A stretch of 21,707 nt of DNA from JAIOYV01 sp964388245 (lineage in GTDB: Bacteria > Bacteroidota > Bacteroidia > Bacteroidales > M50B96): positions 1-21,707 of the forward strand of contig CAYLZH010000049.1 of NCBI GenBank assembly GCA_964388245.1. The letters run 5' to 3'. Of the stretch, positions 7,946 to 15,307 are shown in pieces. The notes below the pieces were generated by a model, which worked only from the letters and a program-made list of their open reading frames with translations, was not told the DNA's origin and ran no database searches. How positions within the stretch are numbered: the stretch's first letter is position 1; each line of letters starts with the position of its first letter. A program made the position numbers and the translations under genes.

Positions 7946-8312
7946 AAAATCCTGTATTTCTCTTGAAGTTTTCTTTGATTTTCTGCAAACCCAAATACAG
8001 GATTTTACAGGTTTTCGACCAAAAAAAAAGAACAATTTGTGAGCAAGTGAGCATTTGAGCATATCAGTCCAAACAAATCAACAACTAACAGACAGAATAC
8101 ATGAGAGTTAAGGTTTTACTTATAAATTGATCAATCCTAAGTGCTCATTTGCTCAAATGCTCACTTGCTCATTTTCGTTATAGCTTTTAAGGTAGGTTGT
8201 GATCGCTATCATCGACTATTACAGGTTTGAAAAATCTTCGCAAAATCTTGTATTCTTGAAAAATCCTGTGTTTTTTATGCAAAAATCCTGTAGGTTTCTT
8301 GAAATATCCTGT
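7946..8312 (+). repeat. AAAATCCTGT-type iteron-like repeats upstream of the primase-helicase gene
   Basis: Direct copies: AAAATCCTGT (7946-7955), AAAATCTTGT (8242-8251), AAAATCCTGT (8260-8269), AAAATCCTGT (8282-8291), AATATCCTGT (8303-8312). The last four are 18, 22 and 21 nt apart, close to two helical turns. Inverted copies: ACAGGATTTT (7997-8006) and ACAGGTTTT (8007-8015), 10 nt apart. AAAATCCTGTATTT (7946-7959) and AAATACAGGATTTT (7993-8006) form a perfect 14-bp inverted repeat with a 33-nt loop. Several direct copies are preceded by TTCTTGAAA (7939, 8253, 8296). Confidence 0.75.
8040..8171. repeat. Octamer array arranged as a perfect 22-bp inverted repeat
   Basis: The left arm has three TGAGCAnn octamers in exact 8-nt register (8040, 8048, 8056). 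The right arm has four TGCTCAnn octamers, also 8 nt apart (8142, 8150, 8158, 8166). The arms 8040-8061 and 8150-8171 are perfect reverse complements over 22 bp, with 88 nt between. The structure is non-coding and sits between the DUF3987 gene and the primase-helicase gene. It looks like binding sites for an oligomeric DNA-binding protein (origin iterons or an operator), or a large cruciform. It is not a terminator, because no T tract follows. Confidence 0.8.
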
Positions 8313-8418
8313 TACTGCATTTCATTATATATCCTATCCCTGTTATTTATGTGGCCTTAAAAAACTTCAAAGCGAAAACTGTAGAAGTAATAATTATGTC
8401 CAGAAAGCATTGTTTTTC

Positions 8419-8426
8419 TATTTTTG
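8419..8426 (+). promoter_or_regulatory. Candidate -7 promoter box for the primase-helicase gene
   Basis: TATTTTTG fits TAnnTTTG exactly and lies 32 nt before the ATG at 8459, leaving a leader of roughly 25 nt. A -33 TTTG box is not clear. It is just downstream of the TCCTGT repeat cluster, so a protein bound there could control it. Confidence 0.4.
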
Positions 8427-8458
8427 GATAGAAATGATGAATAACCTTGCATAATATT

Positions 8459-11455
8459 ATGGATCAAAACCCAAACATTTCGAATCAGGTAAGGCTCTTT
8501 AAATCTATCTTTAAAGGACGAGAAGATGTATTTGCTATCCGTTGGGAAAAGGAAAATAAGAGCTGGTACATGCCTGCCTATCATTTTGATCCTTATGTGT
8601 TTCGTTTACACAAGAACAAGGGTGGTGCTTTTAACAATTTTGCAGACAAAACCCTTTTACCCCTTACCGATGACCAAATTATTAAACACCTCAGTGGGCA
8701 ACAGTTCATTGGAATCTATCCTTTGCTAAAAGATAACACATCTTGGTTTATTGCTGCCGATTTCGACAAGGAGAACTGGCTTGAAGAATGCAGGATTTTT
8801 ATTTCGTTCTGTAAGAAATATGACCTCCCTGCTTGCTTGGAACGGTCCCGATCTGGCAAAGGAGGACATGTATGGGTCTTTTTCGATCATCCTTACCCAG
8901 CCTTCCGAAGCAGGAAAATATTCATCTCAATATTGCAAGAATCAGGCATATTCTCAATTTTTGATAAAGGCTCAAGTTTCGACAGGTTGTTTCCTAATCA
9001 GGATTATCTATCGGGAAAAGGGTTTGGTAACCTGATCGCACTCCCGTTGCACAAACATACCTGGGAAAAAGGAAACTCATGCTTCATTAACACTGAAACC
9101 GAAGAACCAATAAAGGATCACTGGACATTTCTAGAAAACATCAAAAAAGTCACAACTCAAAAACTGGATTCACTCTACGAAAAACTGACACGAAATAATT
9201 TGCAAGCGAGCAACCGGAAATCCAGTAATGATTCAGGGAAGTTAACTATCACCCTATCTAATAAGATAAGCATCAACAGACCAGGTTTGCCAAATGAGCT
9301 GATAAACTTCTTACGGGATGAACTTAACTTTTTCAACTCTGCCTATTTTGTAAAGAAGCAAATTGGCAGGAATGTAAAAGACACAGAACGGTATTTCAAA
9401 TTTATCGAGGATACAGAAGAGGAGGTAATAATCCCCAGAGGAATGTCAGGGACCCTGTTTGCATTTTGTGCCGAGCGTTCCATTAAATATGAGTTTGTTG
9501 ATAATCGGAAAAAGCTAAACTCGGTAAAATATAATTGTAGCCTTACGCTTAGAGACCATCAAAAGTCAGTAGTGAATAAAGCACTTCGAAAAGACTTTGG
9601 TGTGATCGTAGCACCACCAGGTTCTGGAAAGACGATTATTGGCTTAAAGATTATTGCCGAAAAGCAACAACCAGCGTTAATCGTTGTGCATCGAAAACAA
9701 ATTGCACAGCAATGGATAGAACGGATTGAGGCTTTTCTCGGCATCCCCAAAAAGGAAATAGGAAAAATTGGCCAGGGCAAGACCAAAATAGGGAAGCACA
9801 TTACCATTGCCATGATCCAAACTCTAGCCAAAAAGCTTGATCAACCAGATATAGAGGGTTTAAAAAAATCCTTTGGGACGATCATTATTGATGAATGCCA
9901 CCATGTCCCAGCTAAAACTTATCGAGATACTATTGCAAAGCTTAACACTTATTATCTATACGGTCTAACAGCTACACCGTTTCGGAAATACAACGACGGG
10001 AGACTGATATTCATAAACATAGGAAAGATTATTTCAGAAGTAAAACCACAGGAGATTAAAAACTACAAAGCCCCAAGAATTGTAATCAGGAATACGGAAT
10101 TGGATGTCCCCTTCAACTCAAAAACAGATCAATTCGAGGTTTTATCGAAGATCCTTGTACATGATTCAAATCGCAGTAGGCTTATCCTCAAAGATGTTGT
10201 GGGAGAGCTAAACACAGGAAAAAAGGTAGTGATTATCACCGAACGGAAAGATCATATCGACAGTATGAATCAATACTTAAAACAACAATACGAAACCCTT
10301 ACACTGAGTGGCAACGACAATGAAACAAGCAGAAACCAAAAGTGGAAAACTCTGAAAAGTAGGAATTATCAAGCCCTTATTACCACTGGCCAGTTTTTCG
10401 GGGAGGGTTCGGATTTGCAAAATGCGGAGTGCTTGTTCCTTGTGTATCCTTTTTCGTTTAAAGGCAAGCTGATGCAATACATCGGTAGGGTACAACGCTC
10501 CGAAATCACACCAACCATCTATGATTATCGCGACTTTAAAATAGAATACCTGAACAAGCTCTTTTTGAAACGAAACACCTATTACAGGCAATTCGAGAAA
10601 CAAAAAACACTATTTGATGAACCAGAAAATCATACTGACACCAAACCAGAAATATCCGAGATAAAAGAACGTATCAAAGTGGATTTTGGCAAGTTGGAAT
10701 TCAAATATGGATCAATCACCATGTTTTACGTAATCGAAGAAACTGGCGAACAACTTGAATTCGAAATCGAAAATGACCACATCAGACCAGAGTTTGAGGT
10801 TTTGAAACCCTACTTCGCAAAACAGCTTGGAATAAAGAAGATAGCAGTTGATATCTATGCTGAATTTGAAAATCACCGAATAGTCTCACAGTTGGCTTCA
10901 TCGGAAGATTTGGATAGGATCGATTCCGAAATAATTGAATCGGTAAAATTCAAGTTTGTATCAAAAAGGTTTAAAGGGAAAATAAAAGCTATCCCTCAAA
11001 CCGAAAACATTCTTAATCTGGATAAACTTCAGTCTGGTAGTGCTCTATTTAACTCGGAAGAAGAGCTGGTTGAGTATACGCTGAAAAACAAAAACGTAAA
11101 GCATTACAAGCAACTCATTTACCTGGTCAAAAATCACAAATCATCTATACTGAAAATTCGTTTCGTCTTACACCCCTTTTCATTTATCTTTCTTTTGGAA
11201 GGTCAAAACCAGTTTCACCTAGTAATGGAAACCCTCGACACCGAAGAGGCCACCTATATCTGGCATATCGACAAACAGGAGTTGCAGTCTTCGTTGTCGA
11301 AAATTGACCTGGACCTGAACCTAATCCGCACCAATGGCCGACAATTCTTTCTCGAAAACCTACCTGAAAATTTTAGCAAGATAATGCACGACTATTCTGA
11401 TGAGCGCAAAGGGTTTATCATCTGGAAAGATAGCCTTGATAAGCGGTTGACTTGA
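8459..11455 (+). CDS. TOTE-type archaeo-eukaryotic primase fused to an SF2 DNA helicase
   Basis: 998 residues from the ATG at 8459; a longer reading would need a TTG at 8447. Residues ~10-230 match the primase (AEP) domain named for TOTE conflict systems: LFKSIFKGREDVFAIRW (13-29), LPLTDDQIIKHLSG (67-80), catalytic D101-F-D103, LERSRSGKGGHVWVFF (127-142) with H137, FPNQDYLSGKGFGNLIALPL (178-197), and KGNSCF. After a linker comes an SF2 helicase: LRDHQ Q-motif-like segment (364-368), Walker A PPGSGKT (386-392), DECH (478-481), TATPF (504-508), and motif VI QYIGRVQR (673-680). All catalytic residues I can check are present. Residues ~740-998 are an uncharacterised tail. Such fusions could prime and unwind DNA or RNA for the element's replication or in a conflict with other elements. 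It forms a module with the DUF3987 gene and is flanked on both sides by TCCTGT repeats. Confidence 0.88.
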   Translation: MDQNPNISNQVRLFKSIFKGREDVFAIRWEKENKSWYMPAYHFDPYVFRLHKNKGGAFNNFADKTLLPLTDDQIIKHLSGQQFIGIYPLLKDNTSWFIAADFDKENWLEECRIFISFCKKYDLPACLERSRSGKGGHVWVFFDHPYPAFRSRKIFISILQESGIFSIFDKGSSFDRLFPNQDYLSGKGFGNLIALPLHKHTWEKGNSCFINTETEEPIKDHWTFLENIKKVTTQKLDSLYEKLTRNNLQASNRKSSNDSGKLTITLSNKISINRPGLPNELINFLRDELNFFNSAYFVKKQIGRNVKDTERYFKFIEDTEEEVIIPRGMSGTLFAFCAERSIKYEFVDNRKKLNSVKYNCSLTLRDHQKSVVNKALRKDFGVIVAPPGSGKTIIGLKIIAEKQQPALIVVHRKQIAQQWIERIEAFLGIPKKEIGKIGQGKTKIGKHITIAMIQTLAKKLDQPDIEGLKKSFGTIIIDECHHVPAKTYRDTIAKLNTYYLYGLTATPFRKYNDGRLIFINIGKIISEVKPQEIKNYKAPRIVIRNTELDVPFNSKTDQFEVLSKILVHDSNRSRLILKDVVGELNTGKKVVIITERKDHIDSMNQYLKQQYETLTLSGNDNETSRNQKWKTLKSRNYQALITTGQFFGEGSDLQNAECLFLVYPFSFKGKLMQYIGRVQRSEITPTIYDYRDFKIEYLNKLFLKRNTYYRQFEKQKTLFDEPENHTDTKPEISEIKERIKVDFGKLEFKYGSITMFYVIEETGEQLEFEIENDHIRPEFEVLKPYFAKQLGIKKIAVDIYAEFENHRIVSQLASSEDLDRIDSEIIESVKFKFVSKRFKGKIKAIPQTENILNLDKLQSGSALFNSEEELVEYTLKNKNVKHYKQLIYLVKNHKSSILKIRFVLHPFSFIFLLEGQNQFHLVMETLDTEEATYIWHIDKQELQSSLSKIDLDLNLIRTNGRQFFLENLPENFSKIMHDYSDERKGFIIWKDSLDKRLT

Positions 11456-11456
11456 T

Positions 11457-11516
11457 ACATCCTGTAAATTTTTTGAAATATCCTGTGAATTTCTTTTATC
11501 CAAAATACAAGATTTT
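11457..11516 (+). repeat. Second TCCTGT repeat cluster, downstream of the primase-helicase gene
   Basis: ACATCCTGT (11457-11465) and TTTTTTGAAATATCCTGT (11469-11486) repeat the sequence found at 8296-8312 upstream. An inverted, slightly diverged copy, ACAAGATTTT, follows at 11507-11516. The arrangement (direct copy, short spacer, inverted copy preceded by AAAT) mirrors 7946-8006 after the DUF3987 gene, so the primase-helicase gene is bracketed by related sequences. The rest of the stretch to 11690 shows no gene. Confidence 0.7.
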
Positions 11517-11694
11517 TAAAGGATTCAAATAGTACCAATTTCATTTTGAATTGCACTGAAAGCCATTTCCGAGTAGAAATTGTAAATGGAGCAACGGATT
11601 GAAAGAGCCAGACGCATGGTCGTTTCTCTTTTAATATTGTGCAATGAGTAAACAATTATAATGAATTCTGATTGCTCCTGAATGATTTTGAAAA

Positions 11695-11737
11695 TAGGTA
11701 CAACAACCCAGTGTTTTGTTGTACCTATGTTGTACCT
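11695..11737. repeat. GTTGTACCT repeats beside tRNA-Leu, possible recombinase (att) site
   Basis: TAGGTACAACAA (11695-11706) and TTGTTGTACCTA (11716-11727) are a perfect 12-bp inverted repeat around a 9-nt spacer. GTTGTACCT occurs again in direct orientation 11 nt later (11718 and 11729). Two inverted ~12-bp arms around a short spacer, with an extra tandem site, is the shape of a tyrosine-recombinase core with an accessory site. It lies ~40-85 nt beyond the 3' end of tRNA-Leu, a common integration target. The hairpin could also act in transcription termination, though it has no T tract. Confidence 0.5.
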
Positions 11738-11747
11738 GAAATATAAA

Positions 11748-11769
11748 AGCCGACTCGTGAAAGTCGGCT
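11748..11769 (-). terminator. Rho-independent terminator after tRNA-Leu
   Basis: On the minus strand AGCCGACT, a 6-nt loop TTCACG, and AGTCGGCT form an 8-bp GC-rich hairpin, followed directly by TTTTATATTT. It begins 10 nt after the tRNA 3' end and so terminates the tRNA transcript. Confidence 0.85.
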
Positions 11770-11779
11770 AACTTGCTCG

Positions 11780-11863
11780 TACCCAGAACAGGGGTCGAAC
11801 CTGCACGCCATTGCTGGCACTGGTCCCTGAAACCAGCGCGTCTACCAATTCCGCCACCTGGGC
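11780..11863 (-). tRNA. tRNA-Leu (CAG anticodon)
   Basis: 84 nt on the minus strand. It begins GCCCAGGTGGCGGAATTGGT (acceptor arm and D-arm start with the class II A-box pattern). The anticodon stem-loop is CTGG-TTTCAGG-CCAG-like, with anticodon CAG. A long variable arm (TGCCAGCAATGGCG) marks a Leu/Ser type. The T arm is GCAGGTTCGACCCCTG. The acceptor 3' strand TCTGGGT pairs with the 5' end (G1:U72 wobble) and A73 is the discriminator. CCA is not encoded. A promoter box precedes it and a terminator follows. It marks the boundary between the element-like block on the left and the conserved-looking mannose locus on the right. Confidence 0.95.
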
Positions 11864-11873
11864 AAATGCTTTG

Positions 11874-11881
11874 CAAAAGTA
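11874..11881 (-). promoter_or_regulatory. -7 promoter box of tRNA-Leu
   Basis: On the minus strand TACTTTTG matches TAnnTTTG and ends 11 nt before the tRNA 5' end, the right distance for a transcript starting just ahead of the mature tRNA. A TTTTCG about 17 nt further upstream could serve as the -33 box. Confidence 0.6.
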
Positions 11882-11942
11882 ATGAATTTTTCAGATCGAA
11901 AACTACCTGGAATCAGATCGGGTATGATTTTTCATGAAAAAG

Positions 11943-14207
11943 TTACAGCCCTGATGGAGGCCTTGCATTCTCTTCACTCCATAATTGCTTATTTGGCTTT
12001 GGCCCCATTATAAACTCAATCTTTCCTCCCTTGATAACCTCCTGATGTTTTATGTACGATCTGTTTAACGGTTCTCCGTTTAATTGTGCCGACTGGATAT
12101 AAATATTATCCGAATTAATATTAACTGCCTCCACTACAAAACTCACCGTTTCGTTGAGTTTTATTTCAGCTTTTTTGAAAATCGGGCTTCCGATCACATA
12201 TATACCATTAGCCGGATTTACCGGATAAAAACCAAGCGCTGAAAAAACATACCAGGCCGACATCTGTCCACAATCCTCATTACCACACAGACCATCGGGC
12301 TTTGAGGAATATAACTCATTTATTATACGGTTTGTAATTTCCTGTGTCTTCCAGGGCTGTCCAACATAATTATACAGATATGCTACATGATGACTTGGTT
12401 CGTTACCATGGGCATATTGTCCGATCAATCCGGATATGTCGGGCGATTTATGCTCACCTTTTACATCTGCCTGTATTGAAAACAAGGAATCAAGCTTGGC
12501 AGAAAATACCTGGTCACCGCCAGTTAAATCTATTAGTCCATAAACATCGTGAGGGACAAACCACAGAAATTGCCAGGCGTTTCCTTCGGTAAAATCAGCA
12601 TTAAAATGATTAGAATACAAAGGATCAAAATCCTGCCTCCAATTTCCCAAACTATCTTTTCCGCGCATGAATTTTGTTTGCGGATCAAAAACGTTTTTAT
12701 AATAGCCAGCCCTTTGCTGAAAAATTTTGGCATCATCTTTTTCACCCAATTTATTGGCGACACTGGCAATACACCAGTCATCATAAGCATATTCGAGAGT
12801 TTTTGATACAGCCTGATTTTCCAGTTCGAAAGGGATATAACCAAATTTTCTATAATGACTCAACCCCTCATTATTTCCCATTGCACTTTTGATCATTGCC
12901 TTGTAGGCCTTGTCAGTATCAAAATCACCAATCGATTTATGAATAGCATCAGCAATAACCGGAACCGAATGATAACCAATCATACAATCGGTTTCGTTGC
13001 CTTGAAGCACCCAAACAGGAAGTCGTCCATTTTGATCGTAGTGGGCTAACATCGATTTTATCATATCGTTTACTCTTTCAGGATGTAATATCGTAAATAA
13101 TGGGTGAGCCGCACGAAAGGTATCCCAAAGCGAAAATACTGTATACATATTAAATCCCTTGGCAGTTTGCACAGTACTGTTTTTGTAGTGGTACTCATCA
13201 AATTTATCGGAGAAAAGTGTAGGGGCTAACATACTATGATACAAGGCGGTGTAAAATACTTCTGCATGCTCATTATTGCTGGTTTCGATTTTAATCTTAT
13301 TTAATTCCTGCGACCATTTTTGTTCGGCCAATCCTTTAAATTTCCAAAAATCCCACCCTTTTGTTTCAACTCGAATATTTTCCAGGGCACCATCGATACT
13401 TGCAGATGATAGACCAACCTTTAGCATCAGACTATCGGTGTTCTGGGTGTAATATTCTGCAAAACCAATCAGGTCTTTACCTGTATGATTGCCAAGCATG
13501 AAACGTTCGCGCCCGTTTTCCATAATGCCAAAAGTGCTCATGGGATATGAAAATTTAATCGCAAAAAACACCTTTTGATCTGGTGCCCATCCTTTTGAGT
13601 AACGGTATCCAACAACAGTATTCTGATTAATAACTTCGATAAACGATTCGACTGTGGTATCCCAGTTTTGTGAATATCCCAAATCGATATAAATCCTTAT
13701 GGTTTTGTTCTTTTTTGAAAAGTAATATCTGTGTAATCCAACTCTTTCGGTGCTGGAAAGATGAACCTGGGTGCTATCGTCCAGTTCAACAAAGTAATAC
13801 CCCGGACTTGCCTTTTCTTTGGAATGATCGAGATACGACCAGTAAGCTTTTATGGCTTCCCTGTTTGTTGTTCCGGGGGCAGCCAGATGCCTTTCAGTCG
13901 TTGGAAGGACAATGATATCGGCCAGATCGCCAATACCTGTTCCACTTAGATGTGTGTGTCCAAATCCGGCAATTGTGTCGTCGGAGTAGTTATATCCCGA
14001 GCACCAATCCCATCCTGAAGTACCGTTATCAGGACTTAACTGTACCATGCCAAATGGTACTGTAGCCCCGGGATAAGTATGCCCATGGCCACCGGTGCCG
14101 ATAAAGGGATCGACATAATCAATGGGCAATCTGAGCGGTTTTTCTGCACCATCATTACATGATAAAATCAGTACTGGAATTAACGATAAGATTATGAATT
14201 TTCTCAT
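11943..14207 (-). CDS. GH92 alpha-1,2-mannosidase-type lipoprotein
   Basis: 754 residues, a normal GH92 length, with a lipoprotein signal (LILSC, Cys at 17; NDG follows). GH92 signature motifs are intact: YVDPFIGTGGHGHTYPGATV (31-50), GWDWCSGYNYSD, GFGHTHLSGTG, LWDTFRAAHPL, LQGNETDCMIGYHS, GNEPSHH (601-607) and GNEDCGQMSAW (642-652), the last two contributing catalytic Glu/Asp and calcium ligands in characterised members. The family are calcium-dependent inverting exo-alpha-mannosidases, mostly alpha-1,2 but also 1,3, 1,4 or 1,6, acting on high-mannose N-glycans or mannans. The lipoprotein signal puts it in the periplasm or at the surface. It is the last gene of the mannose operon, 114 nt after the ROK kinase gene. 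The exact linkage cannot be told from sequence alone. Confidence 0.93.
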   Translation of the reverse strand: MRKFIILSLIPVLILSCNDGAEKPLRLPIDYVDPFIGTGGHGHTYPGATVPFGMVQLSPDNGTSGWDWCSGYNYSDDTIAGFGHTHLSGTGIGDLADIIVLPTTERHLAAPGTTNREAIKAYWSYLDHSKEKASPGYYFVELDDSTQVHLSSTERVGLHRYYFSKKNKTIRIYIDLGYSQNWDTTVESFIEVINQNTVVGYRYSKGWAPDQKVFFAIKFSYPMSTFGIMENGRERFMLGNHTGKDLIGFAEYYTQNTDSLMLKVGLSSASIDGALENIRVETKGWDFWKFKGLAEQKWSQELNKIKIETSNNEHAEVFYTALYHSMLAPTLFSDKFDEYHYKNSTVQTAKGFNMYTVFSLWDTFRAAHPLFTILHPERVNDMIKSMLAHYDQNGRLPVWVLQGNETDCMIGYHSVPVIADAIHKSIGDFDTDKAYKAMIKSAMGNNEGLSHYRKFGYIPFELENQAVSKTLEYAYDDWCIASVANKLGEKDDAKIFQQRAGYYKNVFDPQTKFMRGKDSLGNWRQDFDPLYSNHFNADFTEGNAWQFLWFVPHDVYGLIDLTGGDQVFSAKLDSLFSIQADVKGEHKSPDISGLIGQYAHGNEPSHHVAYLYNYVGQPWKTQEITNRIINELYSSKPDGLCGNEDCGQMSAWYVFSALGFYPVNPANGIYVIGSPIFKKAEIKLNETVSFVVEAVNINSDNIYIQSAQLNGEPLNRSYIKHQEVIKGGKIEFIMGPKPNKQLWSEENARPPSGL

Positions 14208-14321
14208 TTTTTGTAAATATTATCAGAAAAAGGAATGGTTTCTTAAAAATGAAATATCTAATTATCGATGTATTTAGGTTTGATTCAATGATAATCTCTA
14301 ATGAGACATGATTGCCATTAC

Positions 14322-15278
14322 TCATTTTATCTCGCTCCAAACCAGTGCACTCGCCCCGGCTATTGCTGCATTTCCTACCGGTAGTTGCGAAGGCAATACT
14401 TTTACCTTGTTTTTATAGATCTGCAATAAATATTTCTCAAGATATTTTCTGGTAGGATTAAAAATAAGATCTCCTGCTTGTGCTGGCCCGCCAAAAATAA
14501 AAAATGCCTGTGGACTTGTATAAGCAACCGAATTGGCAAGGGCTCTTCCAAGTATCTCACCGGTAATATCAAATACCTTAAGTGCTAGTGCATCGCCGGC
14601 AGCAGCACTTTCGGCTACAATTTTCGAATTTAATTTCTTAAACGTGAATTCATGAAGTGCGGATTTTTCATTACTATCAAGCATTAATTCAAATGCAGTT
14701 CGTTTAATCCCTGGTGCCGAACAATAGGTCTCGAGGCAACCTCGCCGTCCACAACCACATTGCCTGCCATTTTCCTTAACAATCACATGCCCTATTTCAC
14801 CTGCAAACCCATCGTGCCCGTACACCAGTTGCCCGTTAACAACAACTCCACTACCCAGCCCGGTTCCCAGGGTTATCATTATAAAATCGCTGATATCGCG
14901 AGCTCCTCCATACACCATCTCGCCTATAGCTGCTGCGTTGGCATCGTTGGTAAGAAAAACCGGTACATCAAAATGGCTTTTAAAATAATCGACCATTGGA
15001 ATAATCCCTTTCCAGGCCAGATTTGGTGCAAACTCAATGGTTCCGTTATAAAAATTTCCATTGGGTGCACCAATACCGATACCCTTCAGAACTACGTCAT
15101 CACCAAGAGCCGACAGGGAATTTTTAATTTTAGTTGATATTGCTGATGTAAATACACTGGCATCATCAGAGATATATGTTGCCAGGTTATCCTTAAACAA
15201 ACTATACCCTTTTCTGTCGATTAATCCATAAACCGTATTTGTTCCTCCTATATCGATTCCAACTGCAATTTCTCTCAT
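14322..15278 (-). CDS. ROK-family sugar kinase (likely glucokinase or mannokinase)
   Basis: 318 residues, typical for ROK kinases, cytoplasmic with no signal. The phosphate loop is GIDIGGTN (7-14). FLTNDANAAA (109-117) carries the catalytic Asp112. ITLGTGLGSGVVVNG is the second phosphate motif. GEIGH (160-164) with CGCGRRGCLE (174-183) gives the ROK zinc site (H164, C174, C176, C181). All key residues are present. It phosphorylates a hexose with ATP. Its place between an FHS sugar permease (29 nt upstream) and mannosidases suggests mannose as a physiological substrate, with glucose or fructose as alternatives. Confidence 0.92.
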   Translation of the reverse strand: MREIAVGIDIGGTNTVYGLIDRKGYSLFKDNLATYISDDASVFTSAISTKIKNSLSALGDDVVLKGIGIGAPNGNFYNGTIEFAPNLAWKGIIPMVDYFKSHFDVPVFLTNDANAAAIGEMVYGGARDISDFIMITLGTGLGSGVVVNGQLVYGHDGFAGEIGHVIVKENGRQCGCGRRGCLETYCSAPGIKRTAFELMLDSNEKSALHEFTFKKLNSKIVAESAAAGDALALKVFDITGEILGRALANSVAYTSPQAFFIFGGPAQAGDLIFNPTRKYLEKYLLQIYKNKVKVLPSQLPVGNAAIAGASALVWSEIK

Positions 15279-15307
15279 TCGAAATATATTTATTCAATAA
15301 TGATATT

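Noticed and set aside
8040..8171. Octamer array as a CRISPR array
   Set aside because: Units are 8 nt with no unique spacers between them, arms are inverted, and no cas genes are near.
11631..11876. 81-residue open frame over the tRNA (GGGIGRRAGF...)
   Set aside because: It reads through the tRNA-Leu gene, its terminator and the repeats; this is a common false protein made from tRNA sequence.
11928..11941. TTTTTCATGAAAAA palindrome after the GH92 gene as a terminator
   Set aside because: A 14-bp AT-only palindrome with no loop is a weak hairpin; it may be chance in AT-rich DNA.
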